Assembly: GCA_017962845.1 (NCBI GenBank)
Contig: JAGCUN010000030.1
Coordinates: 104,321-168,320 of the forward strand
Reading direction: 5' to 3'
Length of the DNA stretch: 64,000 nt
Source: Bacteroidales bacterium
GTDB taxonomy: Bacteria; Bacteroidota; Bacteroidia; Bacteroidales; WCHB1-69
Translations under genes and position numbers: made by a program
Notes under the pieces: generated by a model
Told to the model about the DNA's origin: nothing
Databases searched by the model: none
The model's input: only the letters and a program-made list of their open reading frames with translations
Shown here: one piece after another, positions 8,515 to 17,474 of the stretch
How the letters are laid out: each line of letters begins with the position of its first letter
Position numbering within the stretch: the stretch's first letter is position 1

Positions 8515-9452
8515 AGCTGTGCCATCATCGCTTTCAACAACTCCACATTCTGCTTCACCACCTTTTCCGACTCATAGAACCGGATGGAATCCTCTTGGTC
8601 GAGTTCCAGCTCGATGACACGCTCCACACCGCCAGCACCCAGCACAGTCGGCACACCGATGAAGATGTCATTCAGTCCGTATTCACCTGTCAGATAAGAA
8701 CATACCGGAAACACACGTTTCTGGTCGCACACGATGGCCTCTATCATCTCGCAGATGGCTGCTCCGGCGGCGTGCCAGGCCGAAGTGCCCAGCAGGTTGA
8801 TGAGTTCGTCGCCGCCCATACGGGTACGGTCAATCACCTCGTCGATTTCGGCCTTCTCCATCCACTGCCGCAGCGGAATACCACCGATAGTAGTGTAACG
8901 CGGCATCGGCACCATGGTGTTTCCGTGTCCGCCCAAAATCAGTGCGTGAATATCCTTGGTGGAAACATGTAATTTCTCAGATATGAAGGACTTATAACGG
9001 GCAATATCCAACAATCCTGACATGCCCATCACCCGATTTTTAGGAAATTTTGAAACGAGATGGGCACAATAGCAGAGCACATCCAGCGGGTTGGAAACCA
9101 TCAGGATGATGGCTTCAGGCGAGTACTGGGCCACCTGCGACACCACACTTTTCACGATGGCTGCATTGGTGCGGATGAGGTCGTTGCGTGTCATGCCGGG
9201 CTTACGCGACATGCCCGAGGTAACCACCACAATGTCGGAATGAGCCGTCACGGTATAGTCGTCGGTGACGCCCACCACGTTGGTGTCGAACCGCTGGATG
9301 GCGGCGGCCTGCCGCATGTCCAACGCACGTCCTTCCGCGATTCCCGGCTTGATATCCAGCAACACGATTTCATTCACCAGCCCTTTCTGGGCCAAACAAT
9401 AGGCGCATGAGGTACCGACCGCGCCCACACCGATAATAGAGACCTTGCTCAT
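8511..9452 (-). CDS. mdh: NAD-dependent malate dehydrogenase
   Basis: The 313-residue LDH/MDH family enzyme oxidises malate to oxaloacetate. The start at 9452 (MSKVSIIGVGAVG) puts the GxGxxG dinucleotide site at the N-terminus. The substrate loop reads GMSRKPGMTR; the Arg at the specificity position indicates malate rather than lactate. The catalytic His lies in LGGHGNTMVP. Length and loop match the LDH-like MDH group found in Bacteroidetes. It has its own promoter at 9476-9483 and is convergent with galE, the two stops overlapping by 3-4 bases. Confidence 0.95.
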   Translation of the reverse strand: MSKVSIIGVGAVGTSCAYCLAQKGLVNEIVLLDIKPGIAEGRALDMRQAAAIQRFDTNVVGVTDDYTVTAHSDIVVVTSGMSRKPGMTRNDLIRTNAAIVKSVVSQVAQYSPEAIILMVSNPLDVLCYCAHLVSKFPKNRVMGMSGLLDIARYKSFISEKLHVSTKDIHALILGGHGNTMVPMPRYTTIGGIPLRQWMEKAEIDEVIDRTRMGGDELINLLGTSAWHAAGAAICEMIEAIVCDQKRVFPVCSYLTGEYGLNDIFIGVPTVLGAGGVERVIELELDQEDSIRFYESEKVVKQNVELLKAMMAQL

Positions 9453-9475
9453 AATGATTCTTTTAAAAATCGGCT

Positions 9476-9483
9476 GCAAAGAT
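9476..9483 (-). promoter_or_regulatory. -7 box TATCTTTG for mdh
   Basis: On the minus strand the sequence reads TATCTTTG, 23 bp upstream of the mdh ATG. Confidence 0.65.
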
Positions 9484-9564
9484 ACGATTTTTTAAGCTAC
9501 AGCATCATCCGACAAAAAAATGAAAAAAATTGTCAGGGAGGCATGATTTTAAAAAAATTTAACG

Positions 9565-9572
9565 TACCTTTG
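9565..9572 (+). promoter_or_regulatory. -7 box TACCTTTG for recA
   Basis: TACCTTTG lies 35 bp before the recA ATG; a TTGTCA about 30 bp upstream may be the -33 element. I do not see an obvious LexA-type palindrome here. Confidence 0.7.
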
Positions 9573-9607
9573 CACACTTTTTATTCACCCTCTAAAACAT
9601 CAAAACT

Positions 9608-10609
9608 ATGGAAAAAGAAAATGTAAATGCAGAAAAACTCAAAGTGCTCAATTCCACGCTGGAAAAACTTGAAAAGTCATTCGGGAAAGGGGCCATCATG
9701 CGCCTCGGCGACTCCGCCATCGAGAATGTAGAAGTCATCTCCACGGGTTCTATTGCGCTGGATGCCGCATTGGGCGTCGGCGGCTACCCGAAAGGAAGAA
9801 TCATCGAGATCTTCGGTCCCGAATCCTCCGGTAAGACCACCTTGGCCATCCACGCCATCGCAGAAGCCCAGAAGATGGGAGGCATCGCCGCCTTCATCGA
9901 TGCTGAACACGCCTTCGACCGCTTCTATGCCGAGAAGCTGGGCGTGAACACCGCCGACCTGCTCATCGCACAGCCCGACAACGGCGAACAAGCCCTCGAG
10001 ATTGCCGACAACCTCATCCGCTCCGGCGCCATCGACATCCTCGTGGTGGACTCTGTGGCCGCCCTCACCCCCAAAAGCGAAATCGAAGGCGACATGGGCG
10101 ACTCGAAGATGGGTCTCCAGGCCCGACTGATGTCGCAGGCCATGCGCAAACTCACCGCTACCATCAGCAAGACCAAGTGCTGCTGCATCTTCATCAACCA
10201 GCTGCGTGAAAAAATCGGTGTGATGTTCGGCAACCCCGAGACGACCACCGGTGGTAACGCTCTCAAGTTCTACGCTTCTGTGCGCCTCGACATCCGCCGC
10301 CAGTCGCAGATCAAAGATGGCGATGTGGCCTCCGGTAACCATGTGAAAGTCAAGGTGGTGAAGAATAAGGTGGCTCCGCCGTTCCGCACCGCTGAGTTCG
10401 ACATCATGTTCGGTGAGGGCATCTCCCGCATCGGCGAGCTCATCGACATCGCCGTCGAAAAGAATATCATTAAGAAGTCGGGATCCTGGTTCTCGTACAA
10501 CGACAGCAAGATCGGACAGGGCCGCGACACTGTGAAACAAGTATTAGCCGACAATCCGGAGCTGGCCGACGAAATTGAGGCTCAGGTCCGCGAAAGCCTG
10601 AAAGCATGA
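9608..10609 (+). CDS. recA: RecA recombinase
   Basis: The 333-residue protein is close to the usual RecA core length. It has the Walker A site GPESSGKTT, the start of the core in [12 protein letters not shown], the loop [19 protein letters not shown], and [17 protein letters not shown]. It forms ATP-dependent filaments on single-stranded DNA for strand exchange and SOS induction. It overlaps the next gene by 4 bp (ATGA), so the two are translationally coupled. Confidence 0.98.
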   Translation: MEKENVNAEKLKVLNSTLEKLEKSFGKGAIMRLGDSAIENVEVISTGSIALDAALGVGGYPKGRIIEIFGPESSGKTTLAIHAIAEAQKMGGIAAFIDAEHAFDRFYAEKLGVNTADLLIAQPDNGEQALEIADNLIRSGAIDILVVDSVAALTPKSEIEGDMGDSKMGLQARLMSQAMRKLTATISKTKCCCIFINQLREKIGVMFGNPETTTGGNALKFYASVRLDIRRQSQIKDGDVASGNHVKVKVVKNKVAPPFRTAEFDIMFGEGISRIGELIDIAVEKNIIKKSGSWFSYNDSKIGQGRDTVKQVLADNPELADEIEAQVRESLKA

Positions 10610-11646
10610 AAAAACTGATCATCCTCATGGCAGCGGTCGCCATCGGCTGCTGCCTTTTTTCCTGTAAAAAAGGGAAAGATAGCGACGGAGAAAAGACCAC
10701 CGTCGATTCACTCGCTTATTTCACCGAACAGATCAAAGCGCACCCCAAAGATGCCGTGTGGTATTACAAACGCGCCAAGTTCCAGTTCGAGCACAACTTC
10801 GTGCAGGAAGCCTACGGCGACATCCTCAAGTGCGTCAAACTCGACAATGCCAAGGCGGATTACTATGTGCTGTTTGCCGACATCGACTATGCCCGCCAGG
10901 ATTTTGACGGCTCGGAGGAGCACCTGCAAAAGGCTTTGCAGCTCGACCCCGACAACAACGAGGTACGCCTGAAGCTGGCGGAACTGTTCTACTATCGTGC
11001 CAGAGGCATTCCGGCATTGTACGATGAAGCATTAAAGCTTCTTGAAGAGGCTCGCACTAAGCAGCCACACAATCCAAAGGCCTACCTCATCGAGGCCATG
11101 TGCTACAAGGAGAAAGGCGACACCACCCAGTACCTGCACCGTCTGCAGATGGTCATCGACCAGGATCCGGAAGAGGTGAAAGCCCACTTGGAATTGGGCT
11201 ATTTCTACCAGAAACACCTTGACCCGCTGGGGATTGACCACTACCAGAATGCCCTCCGCGTGGATCCCGCCAATGCAGAAATCAACTACAACCTTGGTCT
11301 TTTCTACCGCGACCTCGGTCGCAGCGAAGAGGCCAAAGAACAGTTCCAGCATCTGGTGTCCATCCTCCACTCCGGAGAGTATGTCGCCAACGCCTACTAC
11401 CAGCTCGGCTACTTCGCCATGCAGGAAGAGAACAACAAAGAGGCCGTTGAAATGTTCACGAAAGCCATTGAGACCGACCCGCAGTTTGTGGACGCTTACG
11501 CCGCACGGGGCGAATCCTACGAAAACCTCGCCCAGTTCGACCAGGCCCGCGCCGACTATAATCGCGCCCTGCAGCTGGTGGACAATTTCGAGCCCGCCAT
11601 ACAAGGCTTGAATTCCATCGACAAAAAGCTGAAGACGGGGAAATAG
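10606..11646 (+). CDS. TPR-repeat lipoprotein coupled to recA
   Basis: The 346-residue protein has a lipoprotein signal (CCLFSC, Cys20) followed by repeated TPR units, for example [36 protein letters not shown] and [19 protein letters not shown]. The ATG lies inside the recA stop (ATGA), so it is co-translated with recA. TPR lipoproteins act as envelope scaffolds. A functional link with RecA is not implied by the domains and may be only positional. No enzymatic motif is visible. Confidence 0.85.
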   Translation: MKKLIILMAAVAIGCCLFSCKKGKDSDGEKTTVDSLAYFTEQIKAHPKDAVWYYKRAKFQFEHNFVQEAYGDILKCVKLDNAKADYYVLFADIDYARQDFDGSEEHLQKALQLDPDNNEVRLKLAELFYYRARGIPALYDEALKLLEEARTKQPHNPKAYLIEAMCYKEKGDTTQYLHRLQMVIDQDPEEVKAHLELGYFYQKHLDPLGIDHYQNALRVDPANAEINYNLGLFYRDLGRSEEAKEQFQHLVSILHSGEYVANAYYQLGYFAMQEENNKEAVEMFTKAIETDPQFVDAYAARGESYENLAQFDQARADYNRALQLVDNFEPAIQGLNSIDKKLKTGK

Positions 11647-11729
11647 TTTTTTTTGGGGGGGATTAGTGCTGTTTCGACAACACACATCAATTATTTGTGA
11701 CTGTTCAGTAATAAGGTAAGTGATTATCC

Positions 11730-11920
11730 TACCTTTGCGTGCCAAAGGCACGCCATCCCAGTAACTCCACACAAACGAACATAGTGAGTGCAGTGTGGAG
11801 TGGGCAACAGCGCTGGTAATCAGCGTGCCTTCCGCACGCCTTTACCATTGCGCGTCCCCACCCCAGACTGCGGCCTAAAGGCCTTGTCAGGGGCTACTGG
11901 AATTTCGTGCCTTTGGCACG
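11730..11920. repeat. Non-coding palindromic repeat element bounded by inverted 15-mers
   Basis: The 413-bp gap between the TPR gene and birA has no convincing gene. It begins with a -7 consensus TACCTTTG (11730-11737), then CGTGCCAAAGGCACG (11738-11752). It ends with the reverse complement CGTGCCTTTGGCACG (11906-11920). Inside are GCGTGCcttccGCACGC (11823-11839) and GGCCtaaaGGCC (near 11872). The composition is GC-rich compared with the A/T flanks. It resembles intergenic REP-like elements of Bacteroidetes; that assignment is from memory of the style, not a search. Confidence 0.6.
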
Positions 11921-12059
11921 ATTGCCTGCTATTCATTCCCTTTTTAATAAAATATAAAATTGATTATTAAAAAATTATAAATCAGAGCGTTGGCGAAAAG
12001 TGAGTAATTTAGAAGTCACCGAAAGACCATTCGATAATAATAATATTGCTCCACACCCC

Positions 12060-12800
12060 TTACCAAAGATACTTCACCTCTTTCATACCGCAACACCACC
12101 GCTGCCCTCCCCTGCCCTCCAGCAGAAGGCGCCCGTATTCGTCAACGCCCACTATTTGCGCTTCCACCGCATCGCCACCGATTTCGTAGCGGCTCCACTC
12201 GTTCATGCGACAGAGCGAGCTGAGATAGTCGGCATTGAGTGCCTCCCAACCATCAGGTTGCAAACGGCTGTAGGTGTTTTGAAGCTGCGCATGAAGCCGT
12301 GCCGCCACCTCCTCCACCGAATAATCACTGCCCGTCAGCAGCGCCAGCGATGTGGGATTGGGAATCCATTCTGGAAACTCTTTTTCATTGACATTCAGCC
12401 CAATACCAGCGATGGTAGAAGACAGAGTGTCGCCAGATACCGAATGCTCTATCAGAATGCCTGCTATCTTTTTGTCACCCACATAGATATCGTTGGGCCA
12501 TTTCACCATCACATCCTTTACATAAAAAGAAAGACACTCTTTGACCGCCAAGGCGAAATACTCATTGAAGACAAACTGCCGGGAAGCGGGCAGCGGCGGA
12601 CGGAAATAGATGGAAGCGAGCAGGTTGAGTTGGGGCGCACTGTGCCAACGGTTGGTGCCTTGACCTCGACCAGCAGTCTGATAGTCGGCCATCAGCATGT
12701 AAAATTCTGGTAATTCATTATTATCCAAAACATTACCACGAATCCATTTTTCCAAATCGCGGTTGGTGGATTGCGTCTCTTTGACCCGATGTATGCTCAT
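12060..12800 (-). CDS. birA: Biotin--[acetyl-CoA-carboxylase] ligase
   Basis: The 246-residue enzyme activates biotin with ATP and attaches it to a carrier-protein lysine. It shows STNRDL, the adenylate loop GRGQGTNRWHS, KWPNDIYVGDKKIAGIL and GIGLNVN, all standard BirA motifs. There is no N-terminal helix-turn-helix, so it is the monofunctional form without repressor activity. An ATG at 12809 also exists, but the -7 box at 12815-12822 places the transcript start near there, which favours 12800. It is a single-gene unit. Confidence 0.93.
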   Translation of the reverse strand: MSIHRVKETQSTNRDLEKWIRGNVLDNNELPEFYMLMADYQTAGRGQGTNRWHSAPQLNLLASIYFRPPLPASRQFVFNEYFALAVKECLSFYVKDVMVKWPNDIYVGDKKIAGILIEHSVSGDTLSSTIAGIGLNVNEKEFPEWIPNPTSLALLTGSDYSVEEVAARLHAQLQNTYSRLQPDGWEALNADYLSSLCRMNEWSRYEIGGDAVEAQIVGVDEYGRLLLEGRGGQRWCCGMKEVKYLW

Positions 12801-12814
12801 AATATTCATATCTG

Positions 12815-12822
12815 CAAAATTA
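12815..12822 (-). promoter_or_regulatory. -7 box TAATTTTG for birA
   Basis: The minus strand reads TAATTTTG directly upstream of the birA start, implying a very short leader. Confidence 0.55.
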
Positions 12823-12878
12823 TAAAAAATAGTCCAAACAAATCCCTATTCAAACAACAATCTTTCACAATAAATTCG

Positions 12879-12886
12879 TATCTTTG
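12879..12886 (+). promoter_or_regulatory. -7 box TATCTTTG for the DUF4197 gene
   Basis: TATCTTTG lies 17 bp before the ATG at 12904. Together with the birA box it makes a divergent promoter region. Confidence 0.65.
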
Positions 12887-12903
12887 CCGCCAAATTTTGT
12901 AGA

Positions 12904-13608
12904 ATGAAAAAAATTATCTTTTCTCTCTTGGTCCTGATGGCCGCCTTGGCATGGTCGTGCAAGGACGATTCCGGCGACTATATTGAACAGATGTACACCG
13001 ATGCGATGCTCAGCAAAGGAGCAAAAGCCTGTATGACAGTGTCAAAGGACACCGCAGCGGCACACCTTTGTGTTCCCGAAGGCATGAGCGCCTACGCCAT
13101 CAGCTTCCCCAACAGCGGTCAATACCGTGCCGTTCGCGACACCCTTGCCGCACTGGGACAGAGCGAGCTGCTTGACACGCTTTACAGCCGCATCACCCGC
13201 TCGTGCGAACTGATGGGCGACAATGCGACCACCATCTTCAATACGGCCATCGAAGCTGTTGTTTTCGACAACCCGTCGGATCTGGTCTATGGGCCGCAGG
13301 ACACTATCACCCACTACCTTAAACTCTACAAGGGCAACGAGATACAGAGCGGTGTGGCCAGCGCACTCGGCACGCATTTTGGCACCACCGGCGCGACCTC
13401 TACGTGGAATGAAATCATCGCCCTTTACAACGCCAACAGCACGACGACCCTCACCATCGACCTCAACGGTTTTGTGGCCTCCCGTTTTTTGGAGGCTTTC
13501 TATACGGAGATGGCCGCCGAGGAGCTGCTGATTCGCACCGATGCCTCGCACCGCGTGACTGAAAATCTGAAGAAAATATTTGGCGAAATCGGAGAAAGCA
13601 AAAAGTAA
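12904..13608 (+). CDS. DUF4197 family lipoprotein
   Basis: The 234-residue protein has a lipobox ending AWSC (Cys19). The body matches the DUF4197 pattern: a segment like DLVYGPQDTITHYLK in the middle and a C-terminal FLEAFYTEMAAEELLIR followed by LKKIFGEIG. The family is helical, periplasmic and of unknown function. It has its own promoter and is followed after 36 bp by the phosphofructokinase gene; co-transcription is possible. Confidence 0.8.
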   Translation: MKKIIFSLLVLMAALAWSCKDDSGDYIEQMYTDAMLSKGAKACMTVSKDTAAAHLCVPEGMSAYAISFPNSGQYRAVRDTLAALGQSELLDTLYSRITRSCELMGDNATTIFNTAIEAVVFDNPSDLVYGPQDTITHYLKLYKGNEIQSGVASALGTHFGTTGATSTWNEIIALYNANSTTTLTIDLNGFVASRFLEAFYTEMAAEELLIRTDASHRVTENLKKIFGEIGESKK

Positions 13609-13644
13609 CCTTCTGTCAATCATTATCAAACAAAATACTAACCC

Positions 13645-14883
13645 ATGATTCAAGACAAACTTTATGCCGGCAAGACGCTGGCCATCCTTTCAGGCGGTGG
13701 CGACACCCCGGCCATCAACTCCAGTATCGAATGCGTACGCAACCGCGCCTCCATGCTCGGTTTCAAAGTATATGGTATCCTTCGCGGCTGGAAGGGTCTG
13801 CTCGGCGATGGTGACCTTGTGGACCTCACCAACATCCCGTACGACGGCATCTATGGCGGCACCGGCCTGCTGTCGAGCCGTACCAACCCCTTCCCCAGCA
13901 AGAAAAATCCCGAGGATCGCTCACAGCAAATCCTCAGAAACATAGAGAGATACAAGATTGACGTGTTGGTGACCATCGGTGGTGACGACACCAATGGGGC
14001 AGCCAAGAAGATGTATGAGAAGTACGGCATTCCGGTCATCGGTTTCCCGAAAACCATCGACAACGACCTGCGCACCCGCACCATCCACCATTATAATGGC
14101 GAGGACAACGAAACGGTGCTTTGTCCCGGTTTCGCCTCTGCGGCCATGGCCATCAAGAAACTCACCAGCAAGCTGCACACCACCAACGAGTCGCACCAGC
14201 GTATTATGGTGTTGGAGGTGATGGGCCGCGATGCAGGCTGGCTTACCGGAACGGCCTCTTTCGGCGGGGCTCAGATCTCGCTCATCCCTGAGGTGCCCAT
14301 GACCGCCGAGCGCAAAGATTTCTTCTTTGAGTTTGTGAAAGAACAATATCTCCGCTCCCCCAAGCACTCGCTCATCATCGCCGTGTCGGAAGGCGTACGC
14401 TGGTGGAATGATGAGACCCAGCAGTTGGAGATGGTGTATGCCAGCTCCGACCTCGACGAGTACGGTCACCCGCGTTTCGGTGGCGTGAGCGGTGTCATCG
14501 CATCCGAAATCAACCGCCGTATCGGCATCGAGGCACGCGGACAGATCTCCGGCTACATCCCCCGTTCGGGAAAATGCTACGAGTACGACCGCCGGCTCAC
14601 TTCGACTTTGGCCGACAAGGTCACCGACCTGCTGCTGCGCCAAGACTATGGCAAGATGCCGGTGATGAAAGACATCGTTCCTTACGATGAACTGGAAGAG
14701 TACCACACCACCGCCATCGACATGGGCAACATCGGCAACTTCCCGCTGCCGGAAAGCTACTACGATGTCAACAACTTCCAATTCACCGACAAATACAACG
14801 ACTTCCTCACCAACATCATCGGAAAGCCCTTCCGTATGGAGTTCAACCACATCTTCCCCACCGTTATTCCTGAAGACTTATAA
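13645..14883 (+). CDS. 6-phosphofructokinase, probably PPi-dependent
   Basis: The 412-residue phosphofructokinase A family enzyme phosphorylates fructose 6-phosphate to the 1,6-bisphosphate. The phosphoryl-donor region reads TIGGDDTNGAA, with Asp where ATP enzymes have Gly. The catalytic segment is PKTIDNDL, with a Lys after Pro. Both residues mark the pyrophosphate-using clade (EC 2.7.1.90). MGRDAGW and GYIPRSG are further substrate blocks. It sits 23 bp before a GH57 glucan hydrolase gene, which suits glycolytic use of storage or dietary glucan. Confidence 0.92.
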   Translation: MIQDKLYAGKTLAILSGGGDTPAINSSIECVRNRASMLGFKVYGILRGWKGLLGDGDLVDLTNIPYDGIYGGTGLLSSRTNPFPSKKNPEDRSQQILRNIERYKIDVLVTIGGDDTNGAAKKMYEKYGIPVIGFPKTIDNDLRTRTIHHYNGEDNETVLCPGFASAAMAIKKLTSKLHTTNESHQRIMVLEVMGRDAGWLTGTASFGGAQISLIPEVPMTAERKDFFFEFVKEQYLRSPKHSLIIAVSEGVRWWNDETQQLEMVYASSDLDEYGHPRFGGVSGVIASEINRRIGIEARGQISGYIPRSGKCYEYDRRLTSTLADKVTDLLLRQDYGKMPVMKDIVPYDELEEYHTTAIDMGNIGNFPLPESYYDVNNFQFTDKYNDFLTNIIGKPFRMEFNHIFPTVIPEDL

Positions 14884-14906
14884 TACGCAACCATAACCAT
14901 CCTCCC

Positions 14907-16094
14907 ATGCAAAAAATCTGCTTTCATTTTCAGATCAGTCAGCCGTTCCGCTTGCGGACCTACCGATTTTTCGACATCAACGTCCACCATGACTATTTCG
15001 ACGAGTTCCAGAACAGCTATTTGGTGAACCGTCTGGCCGAGCGTTGCTACCTGCCCGCCAACCGTCTCATCAAGGAACTCATCGAGAAATACCCGGGGCA
15101 GATTGCCGTAAGCTACAGCATAGCAGGAAGTTCCATCAAGCTTTTCCAAGAGTATTGTCCTGAAGTGATTGAGAGTTTCAAGGAGTTGATTAGCACGGGC
15201 AGTGTGGAAATCACGGGCAGCACCTTCACGCACAGCATTGCCTCGTTGTACAGCAAGAGTGCTTTTGCGGAGCAGGTGCGGCTGCAGGAGGCGTTGTTGG
15301 AGGAGGTTTTCGGGGTGAAGCCCACCACCTTCTGCAACACCGAGATGATCTATTCGGATGAGATTGGGGAATGGCTGTGGGAGTTGGGTTACCGCACCGT
15401 GCTGACGGAGGGTGCCAAGCACATTTTGGCATGGCGTTCACCGGGGTACTTGTATTGCAATCCGTTCCAGACCGACCTGAAGCTGATGCTCCGCAGTTAT
15501 GCCTTGTGCGATGATATCACGCTGAGGTTCAATGACAAAGGATGGGATCAGTACCCGCTGACGGCCGACAAGTACTTGGGATTCCTGAAGGCGGTGCCGG
15601 CCGATGTGCCGCATATCAACTTTGCGTTCGACTACGAGACCATTGGTGAGTATTACACCAAGGAGACGGGCATTTTCGACTTTTTCAGGGCTTTGTTCAG
15701 CCGCTTTGCGGAGTCGAGTGAGTACCAGATGATTATGCCGAAGTCGGTGGAGAATTCTGACGAAAAATACACCACGGTGAACATTCCGTGGGCCATTTCG
15801 GGCATGGGAGAGGAGAAGGACACCGAAGAGTGGGTAGGCAACGAGTTGCAGCAGGAGGCATTCGAGCAGCTGTTCAAGTTGGAGCCGTTGTACATGGAGT
15901 CGCGCAACGAGACGGCCAAGCTCAACTGGTTGCGGTTGCAGGCGGCCGACCACTTCAACTTCATGAGTTCCAAGTGGTTGAGTAAAAATTCTGTAAAGAG
16001 AAACTTTGATGTATATCCCTCCCCTTATCAGGCGTTCATCAACTATATGAATGTGTTGAATGATGTGAAAATTCAGCTAACTGAGGGGAAATAA
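14907..16094 (+). CDS. Glycoside hydrolase family 57 (alpha-amylase type)
   Basis: The 395-residue cytosolic protein has no signal peptide. It shows GH57 blocks: an N-terminal HFQISQPFRLRTY, the nucleophile region FCNTEMIYSDE (Glu at about residue 145), and FDYETIGEYY with the acid Asp at about residue 242. Such enzymes act on alpha-1,4 glucans such as glycogen or maltodextrin. The adjacent phosphofructokinase fits glucan breakdown. In many Bacteroides genomes this type lies beside a glycosyltransferase and a debranching enzyme; neither is present here. Confidence 0.9.
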   Translation: MQKICFHFQISQPFRLRTYRFFDINVHHDYFDEFQNSYLVNRLAERCYLPANRLIKELIEKYPGQIAVSYSIAGSSIKLFQEYCPEVIESFKELISTGSVEITGSTFTHSIASLYSKSAFAEQVRLQEALLEEVFGVKPTTFCNTEMIYSDEIGEWLWELGYRTVLTEGAKHILAWRSPGYLYCNPFQTDLKLMLRSYALCDDITLRFNDKGWDQYPLTADKYLGFLKAVPADVPHINFAFDYETIGEYYTKETGIFDFFRALFSRFAESSEYQMIMPKSVENSDEKYTTVNIPWAISGMGEEKDTEEWVGNELQQEAFEQLFKLEPLYMESRNETAKLNWLRLQAADHFNFMSSKWLSKNSVKRNFDVYPSPYQAFINYMNVLNDVKIQLTEGK

Positions 16095-16133
16095 AGGAGT
16101 TTCATTTTTTTGAAAAAAAATATGAAAAAGGCG

Positions 16134-16163
16134 TTGCAGATACAAGAAAAAGTTGTATTTTTG
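16134..16163 (+). promoter_or_regulatory. tRNA-Ala promoter (TTG / 19 bp / TATTTTTG)
   Basis: TTG at 16134-16136 and TATTTTTG at 16156-16163 are spaced as in Bacteroidetes housekeeping promoters, and the tRNA begins 20 bp after the -7 box. Confidence 0.7.
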
Positions 16164-16183
16164 CAGCCTCAAACGAGAACGAT

Positions 16184-16257
16184 GGGGCGTTAGCTCAGTT
16201 GGCTAGAGCGTTTGACTGGCAGTCAAGAGGTCGTGAGTTCGATTCTCATACGCTCCA
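16184..16257 (+). tRNA. tRNA-Ala (GGC)
   Basis: The 74-nt cloverleaf has acceptor GGGGCGT paired with ACGCTCC, including the G3.U70 pair that identifies alanine tRNAs. The D arm is GCTC/GAGC, the anticodon loop is CTGGCAG (anticodon GGC), and the T arm is GTGAG-TTCGATT-CTCAT. CCA is not encoded. The 3' half from the anticodon loop onward (16214) is also present at 43512, so this tRNA is the integration site of the island; the intact copy is kept at the left end. Confidence 0.96.
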
Positions 16258-16276
16258 CTCTCAAAATCAAGCACTT
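16214..16276 (+). repeat. attL: 63-bp direct repeat, left copy
   Basis: The segment starts in the anticodon loop of tRNA-Ala and runs past its 3' end to ...TCAAGCACTT. It is identical to 43512-43574, an offset of 27298 bp. The match continues for about 25 more bases with two mismatches, through the tRNA terminator. Confidence 0.95.
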
Positions 16277-16302
16277 GCAAGTAAACTTGTGAGTGCTTTT
16301 TT
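16269..16302 (+). terminator. Rho-independent terminator of tRNA-Ala
   Basis: AAGCACTTGCAAG pairs with CTTGTGAGTGCTT across a TAAA loop (13 pairs, two of them G.T) and is followed by a T-run. The copy at 43567-43599 pairs slightly better. Confidence 0.8.
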
Positions 16303-16312
16303 GTTGGGGTAG

Positions 16313-16331
16313 CTAACATTTTAACTAACAT
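16313..16331 (+). repeat. Left subterminal repeat CTAACATTTTAACTAACAT
   Basis: This 19-mer matches 43380-43398 at 17 of 19 positions in the same orientation. Each copy contains two CTAACAT half-sites 12 bp apart. They are candidate integrase arm-binding sites. Confidence 0.6.
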
Positions 16332-16725
16332 ATTTCTTTTTTAAATGTGTTTGTATCCATTCGCAAACGTCGGGGTCGTAATACATTTGGTGACATTTGT
16401 ATTCTGAATTGCAGGGAAAGTCGTTTTCGAGTCTCCATTTCCTTGATTTCACCTTGCTTCTTACCAGCTCTGGATGACGACGACACAATTCGTCTAAGTC
16501 GCACCATGCAGATTTCTCTTCAACCACTTCGGAAGAGCTTTGCACACCCAACAAGTCCTGATAAACACAGGTATTGACAACCTTGTCCATGCAATAGGTC
16601 ACACATTGTAAAGCATAGAACAGTCCTTGTTTGTCAGCATCTCCACCTTTCAAATCAATGGCATTCCTGACATTTCCGTAGAAGTCATACAAATCTTTCA
16701 ACAAATTATCGTTGCTCGTACTCAT
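16321..16725 (-). CDS. Small hypothetical protein, possible excisionase-like
   Basis: The 134-residue protein starts inside the end of the upstream recombinase gene (20-bp overlap) and is transcribed with it. The N-terminal half is helical. The C-terminal half (LDELCRRHPELV, a basic SKVKSRKWR run, then YYDPDVCEWI) has the spacing of a MerR/excisionase-type winged helix in which a Trp follows an acidic stretch. That reading is tentative. Its place at the island end next to a recombinase is typical of small recombination accessory proteins. Confidence 0.5.
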   Translation of the reverse strand: MSTSNDNLLKDLYDFYGNVRNAIDLKGGDADKQGLFYALQCVTYCMDKVVNTCVYQDLLGVQSSSEVVEEKSAWCDLDELCRRHPELVRSKVKSRKWRLENDFPCNSEYKCHQMYYDPDVCEWIQTHLKKKYVS

Positions 16726-17392
16726 ATTTTATTTTTTTATTTTTCTCATTTTGCAGGAAGACTTTCTTTATTTTGAGAACTGTCCTCACACAATGTCCTG
16801 TCAATGTTGCAGTATCCCTTATTGTTGTCCCCTTCTTCAAGTGCCTGATAACCTCTTTGTATTCTTCTTCCATTGTTTCGATTGGTTTACGATAACCCAC
16901 TTTGCGCCCAACCTTTCCTCCTTCTGCTAAAAACTTCTGTTTACCGCTCTGTAACCGATAATATATTGCCTCTCGTTCAATTTCTGCACAAGTCGCCAAC
17001 ACAGCAATCATTATGGTTAAAAACGGGTTTTCTTTTCCATTTTCGTCAAATATGTAGAGGTTCTCCCTTTGAAAGAAAATGTTCAAATGGTGTTCCTTGC
17101 AAAACTTTACATTTTCAAGCACTTCATCTACTCTTCGCCCAAGTCGTGACAGCTCACTGAGCAAGAGAATATCTATCCTTTCGGATACACAATAGTCCAA
17201 TGCTTCACACAGGACAGGACGTTCCACATTCCGTTTGGCACCAGACACACGCTCATCATAGACACGGCAGACCTCCATATTGTTTTTCATGGCATACTCT
17301 TTGAGGTCTCTCACTTGCCGGTCGGTACTCTGCCGATTGCCTATGCTACTCACACGACTATATATTACTGCTGATTTGCTCATTGTTTTCAT
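16706..17392 (-). CDS. Serine recombinase (resolvase/invertase family)
   Basis: The 228-residue protein begins MKTMSKSAVIYSRVSS; the Ser in YSRVSS is the expected nucleophile, and LLLSELSRLGRR gives the conserved catalytic Arg region. The C-terminus carries a short helix-turn-helix (TIRDTATLTGHCVRTVLKIKK). The family cuts and rejoins DNA at dimer sites, for resolution or inversion. Two perfect short palindromes lie 50-80 bp upstream. It may act on the island itself or on a local invertible site; I found no paired inverted repeats that define one. Confidence 0.9.
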   Translation of the reverse strand: MKTMSKSAVIYSRVSSIGNRQSTDRQVRDLKEYAMKNNMEVCRVYDERVSGAKRNVERPVLCEALDYCVSERIDILLLSELSRLGRRVDEVLENVKFCKEHHLNIFFQRENLYIFDENGKENPFLTIMIAVLATCAEIEREAIYYRLQSGKQKFLAEGGKVGRKVGYRKPIETMEEEYKEVIRHLKKGTTIRDTATLTGHCVRTVLKIKKVFLQNEKNKKIKYEYEQR

Positions 17393-17407
17393 TTTAATTT
17401 CCGGAGG

Positions 17408-17415
17408 CAAAAATA
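17408..17415 (-). promoter_or_regulatory. -7 box TATTTTTG for the serine recombinase
   Basis: The minus strand reads TATTTTTG 16 bp upstream of the ATG at 17392. Confidence 0.6.
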
Positions 17416-17439
17416 CAAAAAAAATTCAAAATGGAATAC

Positions 17440-17474
17440 TTTAATTCAAAGAATTAAATATATCACAGATATAT
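17440..17474. repeat. Two adjacent perfect palindromes upstream of the recombinase
   Basis: TTTAATTC-AAA-GAATTAAA (17440-17458) and ATATATC-ACA-GATATAT (17458-17474) are contiguous, each with a 3-bp centre. They are candidate recombinase or repressor sites. The rest of the 17416-17680 gap is A/T-rich with no gene that I can see. Confidence 0.6.

Noticed and set aside
11788..11970. 60-codon plus-strand frame in the repeat element
   Set aside because: Its translation follows the palindromic repeats and lacks a start signal; it is more likely a by-product of the repeat.
12000..12713. Plus-strand 237-codon frame
   Set aside because: It lies opposite birA, which has clear family motifs; the plus frame has no recognisable protein features.
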